Assembly (NCBI RefSeq): GCF_000204415.1
Contig: NC_015416.1
Coordinates: 62,001 to 126,000 of the forward strand
DNA length: 64,000 nucleotides
Direction of reading: 5' to 3'
Source: Methanothrix soehngenii GP6
GTDB taxonomy: Archaea; Halobacteriota; Methanosarcinia; Methanotrichales; Methanotrichaceae
A program made the translations under genes and the position numbers. The notes under the pieces are model-generated. The model made no database searches, had not been told where the DNA came from, and was given only the letters and a program-made list of their open reading frames with translations. Positions 45,528 through 54,875 of this stretch are shown piece by piece. Position 1 is the stretch's first letter. Each line of letters opens with the position of its first letter.

Positions 45528-45584
45528 ACAAAAAAATGAAAAATAAACAAAAAAATGAAAAATAAACAAAAAAATGAAAAAAAT
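45528..45584. repeat. 19-bp tandem repeat (3 units), A-rich
   Basis: Three units with the pattern acaaaaaaatgaaaaataa, the last slightly changed, lie between the SLC13 gene and the next gene. They are purely A-rich on the plus strand (T-rich on the operon's coding strand). They may act as a transcription-ending tract for the upstream secreted-protein gene's antisense side or as a slipping site; function unknown. Confidence 0.7.
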
Positions 45585-45599
45585 GCTCAGATCGTCAGA

Positions 45600-46694
45600 T
45601 CAAATGGTAAACCTGTATGCTGCACCACTTAAGAATGTCCCTGTCTCCCAATAGCTCTCGCCATCCTTGCTGATCACTATGGTATGCCACATATTCCCAG
45701 GCACATTAAATCTGTAAATGCCATCGGAAAGATCCTTTCCGAATCCCTCTGTGCCTATATATTCTCCATCAAGGTATACATCATAGCCTAAAAGCCAGCT
45801 TGACCTGAGGGTCACAGCAGCTGTCCCGCTGAGCGGCACTGGAACATATGAATTCCGATCTGTCCAGGTGCCGGAGCCCTGGCCGTAGACATATACGTAG
45901 ATATAGTTGCTCCATCCATTGCAGTAATACTGGAGGATATGCCAGCCAGGAACATCTCCATTGAACCATTTCTTATTCCATCCGGCAGAGGAATAGCCCA
46001 GATATTTTACACTCAGCTCTCCATTGGGGTACCACTCATAGATCCATAATGGGCCGGAAGAGGAAATCTGCAGCCACATAGGCTGCCAGCCAAATAACCT
46101 GCAAGCTCCTGTCGTCTGAGGAACATAGCTCAAATAGAGCTCATTTCTTGCTATCACTCCACCTGGGACTGCGGCGCTGATACTGGATGGATAAGTGGAC
46201 TTTTCGCTTGATGTCGCTCTTCTCTGCTGGCCGGAAGAGAATCCAGTTGCAGAAGTGTCAGCCCTATCGATGCCTGCTTTAGCGAAGTCGGTCGGAGCAA
46301 AGTCAGTTGCGGCGATCAGTGAGTCTTCAGCCCCGGCAGAACTGGGCGCCTCTTTATAGTCCACTATAGATGATTCTGGAGGTATATCCAGCCCCAGGAT
46401 GTCCGGGCTGCTGGGAGCAACAGGAACAGGAGCGCCAGAAGGAGCCGCGGTCTGGTAGACTGTGCTCTCCTTGGAGCTTGAGCCTGTCTCAGTTAATTCG
46501 AATCCATCGAACTCGGAGTATTGATTCAGGCTTCCATCGACATAATACTGGCCTTCTGAGATATATGGTACCATCGCAGACGGACTGTCCGTATAAGCCT
46601 GGTCAAAGCCCTGCTGGCCATGGGCAGATATCGCCATGAATATGACAAAAATGCTCAACATTGCTAGAAAAATGTCTTTTTTCATCCACTTCAC
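45600..46694 (-). CDS. Secreted hypothetical protein
   Basis: 364 residues. A signal peptide is clear (MKWMKKDIFLAMLSIFVIFMA, cleavage likely near SAHGQ). A low-complexity Ser/Ala/Pro/Thr-rich region (to about 190) precedes a C-terminal, Trp/Tyr-rich beta domain with WYPNGELSVKYLGYSS and WHILQYYCNGWSNYIYVYVYG. The final part, DVYLDGEYIGTEG, resembles a PEGA-like beta domain. It is probably cell-surface; function unknown. Confidence 0.65.
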   Translation of the reverse strand: MKWMKKDIFLAMLSIFVIFMAISAHGQQGFDQAYTDSPSAMVPYISEGQYYVDGSLNQYSEFDGFELTETGSSSKESTVYQTAAPSGAPVPVAPSSPDILGLDIPPESSIVDYKEAPSSAGAEDSLIAATDFAPTDFAKAGIDRADTSATGFSSGQQRRATSSEKSTYPSSISAAVPGGVIARNELYLSYVPQTTGACRLFGWQPMWLQISSSGPLWIYEWYPNGELSVKYLGYSSAGWNKKWFNGDVPGWHILQYYCNGWSNYIYVYVYGQGSGTWTDRNSYVPVPLSGTAAVTLRSSWLLGYDVYLDGEYIGTEGFGKDLSDGIYRFNVPGNMWHTIVISKDGESYWETGTFLSGAAYRFTI

Positions 46695-46842
46695 CTCGAT
46701 TTTAATATGATATTACACTCCCCTTTGATTCTTGATCTCCATCGACTATCCCGATGGATAATATTTCGATCGCTCTCATGATGTAAAAAAGTATGTTTTG
46801 TATGAACCTTATGAAGATCCTTTAAAGGTCCATCACCAGTTG

Positions 46843-48798
46843 TCAGGGAAACATGGCCACCAGCTCATAGACCCCGGAATCGCGCCTCTTGCTGACTGCA
46901 AAACCCATTTTTTTAAATAGATGGAATACGGGATCATTTCCTGCCAGGACCTCAGCGGTAAATCCGAGGAGCCCCTGCCTTTTCGCGAGGTATGTCAGAT
47001 ATGCCAAGAGCTCGCCTCCTATTCCATGGTTCTGGCAGTCATCCCTTACTACCAAAGCCACATCTGCGGTGAACATATCGCTGTTAATGCCATACTGGCC
47101 CAGGCCGCAGATGGACTCGATACCATCCTCTTCTACAGTTGCCACCAGAACCATCTTCTGGAAGTAATCCACCGCAGCAAACTTCTGAAGCTCCTGGTGG
47201 GGAATATCTCTCCGGGCGGAGATGAACCTCTGGTACATGCTCTCGTCGGACAGGGAGTAGAAGAAGTCTTTGAGAAGGGGCTCATCGCTGATCTTCACCG
47301 GCCGCAACAGGATTCCGAGACCCGTCCTGGTGGTCTTCCATGCCTCCAGCTCTTCCGGATACTCTCCCTGCACTCCGGGAATGAAGGCTTGGTCCGGATA
47401 GATCAGATGCATCCTCTTAGCCTCCTCAATCAACCAGAGGCGGAATAAGGGATGAGCGATGGCGATTAGGGCCATGGCTCTCTCTCGGATGCTCTTTCCA
47501 TGTAGATAGGCGATACCGTATTCAGTTACCACATAATGAATATCTCCCCTAGTCAATGTGACCCCTGCCCCCTCCCCAAGGAATGGAACTATTCGGGAGA
47601 CTCGTCCCCCTTTCTGGGAAGCCTCATCATCTGAGGAATCAGCGCAGGTGACTAGAGCGGTAGAGGGCAGAGCGAGGACGGTCTTTCCTCCTGGTGCAAT
47701 AGCCGTGCCCCTCATGAAATCGGCCTGGCCGCCAATACCGCTATAGAAGCTATGGCCCAAAGACTCTGCTGTGGCCTGGCCGGTGAGATCGATCTCCAGG
47801 GCGCTGTTGATAGCTATCATTTTGCTGTTCTGGGCGATGATCAGGGGGTTGTTGGTGTAGTCGATGGTCCTGAACTCTATGCTATCGTTATTTCGCAGAA
47901 AATCATATGTCGAGCGGTGGCCCATGCAGAAGGTGGCGATGGTCTTTCCAGGATTGATGCTTTTATTGCTGTTGTCCACCACCCCATCCCTTATGAGCCC
48001 GGCTATGCCATCGCTCAGTAGCTCAGAATGCACCCCTAGATGCTTTTTCTTCTTCAGGCTGGAGACGATGGCATTGGGAATGCTGCCGTATCCCACCTGG
48101 ATGGTCGAGCCGTCTTCCACTATTCTAGCCACATATTTTCCTATTCTCTGGGCGATCTCACCTGGGACATCCTCTATGTACTCCAGAAGGGGCTCATCCC
48201 AGGGGATCAGATAGTCCACGTCGTCCATCCGGATCCAGCCATCGCCATTAATGGCGGGCATATGAGAGTTGGGCTGGGCGATGACTATTCCCGCTTTCTC
48301 CACCGCCGTGCGGACGATATCGACGCTCACTCCCAGGTTCAATCTGCCATCCTTGTCCGGCAGGGTGGTCTGGATGAGGGCCACATCCAGCGGTATTCTC
48401 TCCGATCGGATCAGCTGGGGAAGATTGGAGAGGAATATGGGGGTATAATCAGCTTCGCCCCGATTGACGGCGTTTCTAGTATGGTCGCCTATGAAAAAGG
48501 AGTTGAGCCGAAAGTTGCTCTGGAACTTCTCGTCCGTGTATGGTGCCACCCCAAGGGTGACTATGTTTATGAGCTCAGCGTCAAGAAAGGCTTTGGGTCG
48601 CTCTTTGACGAATTCAAGAAGCGATCTGACCAGATGCTGGGGCTCCCCGCAACCTGTTCCCACGAATATCCTGTTGCCGGGGCGAATTTCCTGGAAGATG
48701 AAGCGCTCCAGATCTCTGAACTTGCCCGGCCACTTTTCCTTGATATCATGCCAGAAGGCTTCTCTATCATATGATTCTGAATTGAGTGATTCCTGCAT
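46843..48798 (-). CDS. Acetyl-CoA hydrolase/CoA-transferase family protein fused to a GNAT domain
   Basis: 651 residues. Residues to about 480 form the two-domain Cat1-type CoA transferase: RPGNRIFVGTGCGEPQHL, LGVHSELLSDG (candidate catalytic Glu), SGIGGQADFMRGTAIAPGGK and VVTEYGIAYLHGKSIRERA. A GNAT acetyltransferase domain follows (about 500-651, DVALVVRDDCQNHGIGGELLAYL, EVLAGNDPVFHLFKKMGF). The fusion is known in bacteria and archaea. It would move CoA between acyl groups, possibly acetate, with the GNAT part sensing acetyl-CoA or modifying a protein; both are inferences. It has an AAGGAG ribosome-binding site, and its upstream region is cut short by a TnpB element. Confidence 0.9.
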   Translation of the reverse strand: MQESLNSESYDREAFWHDIKEKWPGKFRDLERFIFQEIRPGNRIFVGTGCGEPQHLVRSLLEFVKERPKAFLDAELINIVTLGVAPYTDEKFQSNFRLNSFFIGDHTRNAVNRGEADYTPIFLSNLPQLIRSERIPLDVALIQTTLPDKDGRLNLGVSVDIVRTAVEKAGIVIAQPNSHMPAINGDGWIRMDDVDYLIPWDEPLLEYIEDVPGEIAQRIGKYVARIVEDGSTIQVGYGSIPNAIVSSLKKKKHLGVHSELLSDGIAGLIRDGVVDNSNKSINPGKTIATFCMGHRSTYDFLRNNDSIEFRTIDYTNNPLIIAQNSKMIAINSALEIDLTGQATAESLGHSFYSGIGGQADFMRGTAIAPGGKTVLALPSTALVTCADSSDDEASQKGGRVSRIVPFLGEGAGVTLTRGDIHYVVTEYGIAYLHGKSIRERAMALIAIAHPLFRLWLIEEAKRMHLIYPDQAFIPGVQGEYPEELEAWKTTRTGLGILLRPVKISDEPLLKDFFYSLSDESMYQRFISARRDIPHQELQKFAAVDYFQKMVLVATVEEDGIESICGLGQYGINSDMFTADVALVVRDDCQNHGIGGELLAYLTYLAKRQGLLGFTAEVLAGNDPVFHLFKKMGFAVSKRRDSGVYELVAMFP

Positions 48799-48811
48799 TT
48801 CGAGCTCCTTG

Positions 48812-48990
48812 GTATTGATTATTATATCTGGTGACTACTCCCCTGCCTAGAAGACCGGGGCTTCTACGGATTTGATGCCGACAGATTGTAGTCCCAATCT
48901 GAGTATGTTGATTGCAGCATTCCAGTCTCGATCCATTGAAAGACCGCATTGAGGGCAATTGTGGACTCGATCTGAAAGCGTCTTTCCGAC
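48812..48990 (-). ncRNA. Predicted omega RNA for TnpB (3' end and flank guide)
   Basis: In TnpB systems the guide RNA is processed from the 3' end of the tnpB transcript, includes the right-end hairpin, and carries the first 16-20 bases outside the element as guide. Here that flank is roughly 48830 down to 48812, directly in front of the CoA-transferase gene. The 5' boundary is a guess; only the element end is seen. Confidence 0.45.
48818..48828 (-). promoter_or_regulatory. TATA-like box at the TnpB element edge, upstream of CoA-transferase gene
   Basis: On the minus strand the sequence reads GATATAATAAT, ending about 20 bases before the ATG at 48798. It lies only a few bases outside the element's right end (48831). 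If used, the transcript would be nearly leaderless. Otherwise the gene depends on transcription coming through the TnpB gene. Confidence 0.3.
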
Positions 48991-50060
48991 TAGGATACCA
49001 CACCTAGAACACATCTTTGACGTATTTCTTGGATCTACTAAGACAACCATCGAACCGGCACTCTCAGCCTTGTACGAGGTCAGAGTCACAAGCATATTCC
49101 AAGCCACGTCTGAGATGGATTTTGCCAGGCAATGGTTTTTGAGCATATTTTGAATACTAAGATCTTCAAAAGCGATCAATCCGAACCTGTTAACCAGATA
49201 TCGACTAACCTTATGGGCAAAATCGTATCGCTTGTTAGCGATCCTTTCATGGACCCGCTCAACCATCCGAAGAGCTTTCTTTCTTTCTGGAGTGCCTTTC
49301 GGTGCTTTTGAGAGCTTCCTTTGGACTCTGGCGAGTTCCTTTTCCTCTTCTCGGAAAGTCTCACCATTGGAAAGAGTCGCAAAGCTTTCCAGACCAACAT
49401 CTACACCAACGAGAGAACCGACTTTCCAGGGAGGCTTAAGTTGATCTTCGATCTCCACAGAAAAGCAGGCAAACCATTTACCTGTCGCAGCTCTCCTTAC
49501 GGTCAGCCGTTTGATTTTGCCTTCTATGGATCTATGGAGCTTGATCTTGATATTACCAATCTTGGAAAGATAGAGCTTACCAGCATTTAGCTTGAACCCC
49601 TTCTGAGGATAGGTAAAAGAATCGTACCAACCTCTTCCCCGAAATCTTGGATATCCAGGATTCTCTCCGGCTTTGACTCTTCGGAAGAACGCCTTCAAGC
49701 CAAGATCCACCCTTTCCTGGGCATTCTGAAGGGTTTGGGAAAAGACATCGTTAAGTTCAGGCTTCTCTTCTTTCCAAGCTGGAAGAAGATTGTGCGTCTC
49801 GTACTTGGATACGGATTTGCCTTCTTTCTCCCAAGCATCTTTTCGGTATGCTAAGGTCTGATTGTATGTCCACCGGCATAGATCTATGGTCCTCTCCATC
49901 TTCGTCCTTTGGGACTTTGTTGGATAGATCCTAAATTTATATGCCTTGAGCATAGATACTTTTTATGCGGTTGATTGTGTTTATAGTTTTCTGCACAACG
50001 GTGGGGCACGATTCATCCCCTCCCCTGAAGGAGAGGGGTCTTCTCTGCCCCTACACCCCG
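48831..50060 (-). mobile_element. IS200/IS605-group element carrying only tnpB
   Basis: The right end is recognisable on the minus strand as GAAGCCCCGG...GGGGAGTAGTCAC, a hairpin typical for this group, ending at 48831. At the other side, a hairpin CCCCTCTCC-TTCA-GGGGAGGGG lies at about 50010-50040; the exact left boundary (about 50040-50060) is not certain. There is no terminal inverted repeat, as expected, and no tnpA, so the element cannot move alone. Confidence 0.75.
48847..49953 (-). CDS. tnpB: TnpB, RNA-guided nuclease of IS200/IS605 group
   Basis: 368 residues. Order: helical N-terminus (MLKAYKFRIYPTKSQ), the wedge region, then the split RuvC: Asp in GVDVGLESFATLSNG (about 204), Glu in LIAFEDLSIQNML (about 288), Asp in DRDWNAAINILRLG (about 350), and the zinc ribbon CSRCG...CPQCG between them. 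All catalytic residues are present, so it may be an active nuclease. TnpB is guided by the omega RNA from the element's 3' end and cuts the empty target site, favouring retention. The stop lies 16 bases inside the right end, so the omega RNA overlaps the gene's 3' end. Confidence 0.93.
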   Translation of the reverse strand: MLKAYKFRIYPTKSQRTKMERTIDLCRWTYNQTLAYRKDAWEKEGKSVSKYETHNLLPAWKEEKPELNDVFSQTLQNAQERVDLGLKAFFRRVKAGENPGYPRFRGRGWYDSFTYPQKGFKLNAGKLYLSKIGNIKIKLHRSIEGKIKRLTVRRAATGKWFACFSVEIEDQLKPPWKVGSLVGVDVGLESFATLSNGETFREEEKELARVQRKLSKAPKGTPERKKALRMVERVHERIANKRYDFAHKVSRYLVNRFGLIAFEDLSIQNMLKNHCLAKSISDVAWNMLVTLTSYKAESAGSMVVLVDPRNTSKMCSRCGILVGKTLSDRVHNCPQCGLSMDRDWNAAINILRLGLQSVGIKSVEAPVF

Positions 50061-50089
50061 ATGTTATTATTTGATTTGAAAGCTATTTA

Positions 50090-50866
50090 TTATCCGATGA
50101 TCTGCAGAAAGGCCTTGATCCGGGCAGATATGCGGGGGATCATTGTCTCATCTGGAGACGCTACTCGAATGCTGCATCCCTCCGCTCCGGCATACTCCAA
50201 TCCAATCCGGGAGAACTTGACGAAAAACTCGATGGATTGATCGCTAAAGGACGAAGGAATCTCTTTAGGGATGGTGGCCATCATGTGCCAGCATAATACC
50301 GTCCAGCCGAGACTTTTCGCAGTGCAGAAGATCTCCTCTGCCGCATCCTTTTCTTCTGGAGAAGTGAAAGGAGGATCTATAAAGAGAAGACCGGGAGAAG
50401 AACTCTTCAATAGGGACATAACACCAGAAAAGCCATCATCCAGATGAAACGATATAGGAGAATGATCGAGGCATTCATTCCAGGCCGCCCCGACTGCAGG
50501 ATCGATATCCCAGATATTGATCAAGAGATCCGCCTTCTTTCTCTTCGCTAGTTCTGCCACCAATAGGGCAGATCCAGGATAGAATTCTATCTGCAGAGAG
50601 CTAAGCGATTCGATGGAATTGAATTCCGCTAGAATATTGAAATAAGGAAAATCTTTTAGGAGAGGCAGAGCCGGCCAGATTCTGCCGATTCCGCTCTCCC
50701 AATCACCAGATGGCTTTAAGGCATATTTCGGGCGTCCTACATGGCTTTCTGCATAAACCAGGCTGCTATCGGGGGTGAGGAGGCAATTTGCCACCTCCAG
50801 CAACAGGAAATGCTTCCAGACATCGCCTGCATTGCCTACATGCGCTCTGTGATCGTAAGGGCCCAT
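50090..50866 (-). CDS. RlmJ-like rRNA adenine-N6 methyltransferase
   Basis: 258 residues. It starts MGPYDHRAHVGNAGDVWKHF, close to the RlmJ opening YRHxFHAGNxADVxKH, and has a catalytic FIDPPF motif (equivalent to the DPPY-type site) near residue 156. RlmJ methylates the N6 of A2030 in 23S rRNA. Whether this archaeal version has the same substrate is inferred. It shares one base with the upstream membrane-protein gene and is followed by the TnpB element. Confidence 0.78.
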   Translation of the reverse strand: MGPYDHRAHVGNAGDVWKHFLLLEVANCLLTPDSSLVYAESHVGRPKYALKPSGDWESGIGRIWPALPLLKDFPYFNILAEFNSIESLSSLQIEFYPGSALLVAELAKRKKADLLINIWDIDPAVGAAWNECLDHSPISFHLDDGFSGVMSLLKSSSPGLLFIDPPFTSPEEKDAAEEIFCTAKSLGWTVLCWHMMATIPKEIPSSFSDQSIEFFVKFSRIGLEYAGAEGCSIRVASPDETMIPRISARIKAFLQIIG

Positions 50867-51348
50867 CAGGACCGAGGTTGCTCATTCTGGTACATCTTCT
50901 TGGCGATATTGAAGGCCTGGGCGGGAGTGGCTATGGCGATCTTCCGGGATTCCTCGAAGTTCGCTTTGGAGGCGGCGGCAGCGGTGGCGGCTGTGCGGAG
51001 CAGCTTCTTGTCCACCTCATTTGTCAGCCAGCGAGCCCCTCCTATTCCCACCAATAGAGCGCCGGCGATGGAGGAGATGGAAACGGAGATCTCTTCGGTT
51101 CCAATTCCCGTGACCGTGCCGAATAGAGCGGTATTGGCAAAGGCTCCATAGAGGCCCCAGGAGACGAAGGCGGCAACTGCTCCCAGGAGGACGTTGCCGG
51201 CAAATCCTGGACGGATTATTGTGACCTCTCCCGCACTCTCCTCGCTGGGCTTGATGAAGCCATTGTCGCTTACAAGCGCATTCACAATTCCTCCCACCGC
51301 ACCACTCAGCATGATAACTCCAATAGGTACTAACATCGTCATCGGCAT
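50866..51348 (-). CDS. Hypothetical membrane protein
   Basis: 160 residues with three probable membrane segments (MLVPIGVIMLSGAVGGIVNAL, LLGAVAAFVSWGLYG, and IAGALLVGIGGA), then a charged helical C-terminal tail of about 45 residues. No family recognised. Its stop overlaps the RlmJ-like ATG, forming an operon. Confidence 0.65.
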   Translation of the reverse strand: MPMTMLVPIGVIMLSGAVGGIVNALVSDNGFIKPSEESAGEVTIIRPGFAGNVLLGAVAAFVSWGLYGAFANTALFGTVTGIGTEEISVSISSIAGALLVGIGGARWLTNEVDKKLLRTAATAAAASKANFEESRKIAIATPAQAFNIAKKMYQNEQPRS

Positions 51349-51816
51349 TTGCGTCCTCCCTCATATCAGCAGAATTCCGAACAGATTTCACATCTTAATA
51401 GGGTCATACCCTTATTAGAGTGAAAGGATCCGGATCCAAGCATATATCTCTCTAATTTTTTTGAGAATATTAAGATTTTATACTATTTGAACTTTGCGTT
51501 TATTATTTTGATCAATGCATTATCTTTTGATAATTCATATGTCATTGGAGGCGACAACAAGGGTTCATGCCATAAGACAAATTCCAGAAGTGATTCTTTT
51601 TGATGGCAAACCAGGTTTTTATAATGGCTGGTTATAGATGGGAGCGGGATAAGGTGAATTCAAATCGCCCAAGAACTAAATGAATATAATACCTTAGAGC
51701 CATCCAAGAATGGTATATCTTAGGTATGAGGTATGAATGACTTGGCTGACAACTACAATTGGCTGCTAATTGCAGTCTTTAGATCATATGATGCGATAGA
51801 AAGGGAGCAATAGATC
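51349..51816. promoter_or_regulatory. 468-bp intergenic region with repeats upstream of feoB
   Basis: No gene is apparent. An imperfect hairpin (TAATAGGGT-CAT-ACCCTTATTA) lies at about 51398-51419. Nearer feoB, an inverted repeat ATACCTTAGA (51689-51698) / TCTTAGGTAT (51718-51727) and three direct copies of GGTAT (51712, 51723, 51730) cluster. These may bind an iron-responsive repressor of the DtxR type; that is only inference. A ribosome-binding site AAGGGAG precedes the TTG start at 51817. Confidence 0.4.
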
Positions 51817-53517
51817 TTGAAGATCCTTTTGATGGGAAACCCAAATGTGGGAAAGAGCGTTATCTTTTCCCGGCTTACAGGAATTGAGGTGGTCTCAGCC
51901 AATTACCCCGGAACCACGATCGAGTATACGGAGGGACGAATGAAGCTGGGAGAGAAGATGGCCACCCTCATCGATCCGCCTGGCGTATACTCGCTCGAGC
52001 CCACATCCAAGGTAGAGGAGGTGACAGGCCACATTCTGGAGCAAGGGGCAGATGTGGTGGTTAATGTGATCGATTCCACCAATCTGGAGAGAAATCTCAA
52101 CCTAACCCTTAAAATCCTGGAGAAAGGCCTTCCCACCGTAGTGGCCCTCAACCTCTGGGATGTGGCCACCCGCAAAGGAATCGAGATCGATACCGCCATC
52201 CTAGCAGAGGCGCTGGGGGTGGATGTGATTCCCACAGTAGCTGTCAGCGGTCAGGGAATCTACGATCTGGTGGAGGCCATTGGAAAAGCTAAAACCCCTC
52301 CGCCAGTGCAGTTTGAATCCTCTGACCAGCGCTGGGCGCGGATTGGGGAGATAGCTGAGAAGAGTCAGAAGGTTCTGCATCGGCATCCATCCCTCTTTGA
52401 CCGGCTGGAGGACATCTCGCTCAAGCCCCTAACGGGCATTCCCATTGCCTTGTTGCTTTTATATCTCTCCTTCAGTCTGGTAATCGAGGTGGGCGAAACT
52501 CTGCAGTTGAAGGTCACCGATCCCCTATTCATCGCATATTCCAATTTCATAACCGATTTAGTGCATAGATACGTCAGCTCAGAGCTCTTAAGGGAGATAT
52601 TGATTGGCAGCAGTCCAGAGCTCTTAAAGTCCTTTGGAATTCTGACCACCGGCCTCTATATTCCTTTAGGGATAGTCTTGCCATTTTTAATTCCCTTTTA
52701 TCTGCTGCTGGGCATACTGGAGGATATCGGCTACCTTCCCAGGCTGAGCGTCATCCTGGATGCCTTCATGCACAGGATAGGCCTTCATGGTGCTGCTATC
52801 CTGCCTTGTGTATTGGGAATGGGCTGCAGCGTTCCTGCTGTTCTCTCGGTCAGAATACTGGAGTCGGCCAAGCAGAGGTATCTAGCTGCGACTCTGATGA
52901 CCATGGCCATTCCCTGCGCCTCTCAGAGCGCCATGATATTCGGCATACTCGCTCCCTATGGCCTGAGGTATATCTTCATAGTCTATGCCACCTTATTTCT
53001 CTCCTTTGTGATCACAGGCTATCTGCTCCACAGGTTCATTGGCGGTGAGTCGCCGGAGATCTTCCTGGAGATCCCTCCCTACCGCATGCCAAATCTACAA
53101 GCCCTTTTGAAGAAGACCTTTATTCGGGTGCGGGAGTTCCTGAAAGAGGCAGTGCCTTATATCGGTCTAGGCATGATCATAATGAACTTCTTCTATCTGA
53201 CCGGACTGATGCATCTGATAGGCGAGGAGCTGAAGCCGGTTGTATCCGGGCTTCTGGGTCTTCCCAGCGATGCTGCCACTGCATTGATTATCGGCTTTCT
53301 CCGCAAGGACGTTGGGATAGGCATGTTCGCTCCCCTGGATATGACTCCGGTGCAGTATGTTATTGCTGCCGTGGTTTTGGCCATGTATATGCCCTGTGTA
53401 GCAACATTCATGGTGATGCTCAAGGAGCTTGGCGTCTCGGGAACGGCAAAATCAGTGGCTTTGAGGCTTGTCGCTGCCCTTGTGGTTGGGACAGCTCTAA
53501 ACCTAATTCTCAGCTAG
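51817..53517 (+). CDS. feoB: FeoB-type ferrous iron transporter
   Basis: 566 residues from a TTG at 51817, preceded by a good ribosome-binding site. The G domain shows GNPNVGKSVIFSRLTG (G1), DPPGVYSLEP (G3, with Pro where most FeoB have Leu) and ALNLWD (G4). The two Gate domains follow with LPCVLGMGCSVPAVLSVR and the closing helices MYMPCVATFMVMLKELG. It is shorter than bacterial FeoB (about 770), as many archaeal ones are. It imports Fe2+ using GTP as switch. No feoA is next to it. A T-rich terminator follows. Confidence 0.93.
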   Translation: MKILLMGNPNVGKSVIFSRLTGIEVVSANYPGTTIEYTEGRMKLGEKMATLIDPPGVYSLEPTSKVEEVTGHILEQGADVVVNVIDSTNLERNLNLTLKILEKGLPTVVALNLWDVATRKGIEIDTAILAEALGVDVIPTVAVSGQGIYDLVEAIGKAKTPPPVQFESSDQRWARIGEIAEKSQKVLHRHPSLFDRLEDISLKPLTGIPIALLLLYLSFSLVIEVGETLQLKVTDPLFIAYSNFITDLVHRYVSSELLREILIGSSPELLKSFGILTTGLYIPLGIVLPFLIPFYLLLGILEDIGYLPRLSVILDAFMHRIGLHGAAILPCVLGMGCSVPAVLSVRILESAKQRYLAATLMTMAIPCASQSAMIFGILAPYGLRYIFIVYATLFLSFVITGYLLHRFIGGESPEIFLEIPPYRMPNLQALLKKTFIRVREFLKEAVPYIGLGMIIMNFFYLTGLMHLIGEELKPVVSGLLGLPSDAATALIIGFLRKDVGIGMFAPLDMTPVQYVIAAVVLAMYMPCVATFMVMLKELGVSGTAKSVALRLVAALVVGTALNLILS

Positions 53518-53552
53518 ATACCTGCTATGCTCAAGGGAGTATCTCACCCTCT

Positions 53553-53562
53553 ATTTTTTTTT
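53553..53562 (+). terminator. Poly-T terminator after feoB
   Basis: An uninterrupted T run starts about 35 bases after the feoB stop. Archaeal transcription ends at such tracts without needing a hairpin. Confidence 0.5.
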
Positions 53563-54875
53563 AGTGATTGATTCTCCTGCAACTGAATATCTCTTGGCCT
53601 CATGACGGAATAACTCTTGGCTAGTCATCTAGCGTAGAACACTCCCTTTTTAAAATCTAAGCTGCCCTGACCCCTGCACACGATTTTCCCTTCATTCATT
53701 TGCTCAGCTCGGCTTTAATTGCCTCGTTATCTCTGCCTTTTTAACTCTAACTTTTTGCCTGAATTATAGCTTCAATGAAAAGAATCTTAAAATTTTATTT
53801 AAAAAATGATCTGTTTATTAATTATTTTTAAATGTATTATGTCTAAATAACATTTATTTTTTTATTTGATTTTATGATAATATCACAACATAATCAATTC
53901 GATGTAATTATAAATAAATAACGTTATAAAACATTTGCAAATTATGTAAAATCATTATAATTATAGCTTATATTTTTATAATTAAATCGGGTTGATACCT
54001 GAAAGTTTTAAATTTGTTATTTTTATAAATAGCTTTTTAGTCTATAAAGTATAGAGCATTTGGTCAGTTTAATAGTTTATAAAAATTTTTACATTATTTT
54101 CTCTGAAGCCTTTAAATCTTATAGTATATGTGAATGAATGGAGCTAGAATGCTGATTTAGCTTGTAGAACCATTCTCTCTCTGGTAAATGATGAGGATAG
54201 GCGGCAAGAGGGGCATATTCGTATAGTATATGGAATAAAGTGATTAACAAAACTGGGCTTTTCGAGGGGGTAATAAAATCATACCTATAGTTTATAGTAT
54301 CCAGTTCCATTTAAAGGATTTTGATATTCTATTCGGATCTAGCGTGAAATTTCTTGAAAAATAAATAATATCTAATTAACTTTAAACTCATAAATTTATA
54401 TAACAAATTTACTATTCTTCAATTTATCGGCATTTTCTATTTTTTTACATAATTAATTTTTTTAAAAATTTTGTACATATTAATTATTATTATCAAAATT
54501 TAAATTCTATAGATAATAAGATATCTAAAAAAGAGAAATATTTAAATTTGTTAGAAAATTTTATTATTTATTGATTTTTATTTTTAATCTCACACACCAT
54601 CTGAGTGAGAAGTGAGGATAGATTAATAAACTCTTTTTATTATATTTTTAATATTATTATATATTTGTGGGAGTGGGTTGGTCAATGGATAAAATGATAC
54701 GAAAAGGCTCGAATATTCCCCTGTTGAATCCCTGAGGAAGCTTTCTTTTGGAGAGTTGGAACTGAGAAAAGGGAAATCACCTCTTTCGCGAACATTATAG
54801 CTTCATAGCGAAAATTTGCTCCTCGCTATTTATCATGGGTGAACTCTAATCGTATATTCTCTGTATCTTTTCGCC

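Noticed and set aside
45528-45584. Possible CRISPR repeats
   Set aside because: The 19-bp units are directly adjacent without spacers and are plain A-rich; no cas genes in the window.
48040-48774. Plus-strand frame of 244 codons
   Set aside because: Fully antisense to the CoA-transferase gene, which has all family motifs; no family sequence on the plus strand.
54119-54310. 63-codon minus-strand frame in the AT desert
   Set aside because: No ribosome-binding site that I can see, no family resemblance; not enough to call a gene.
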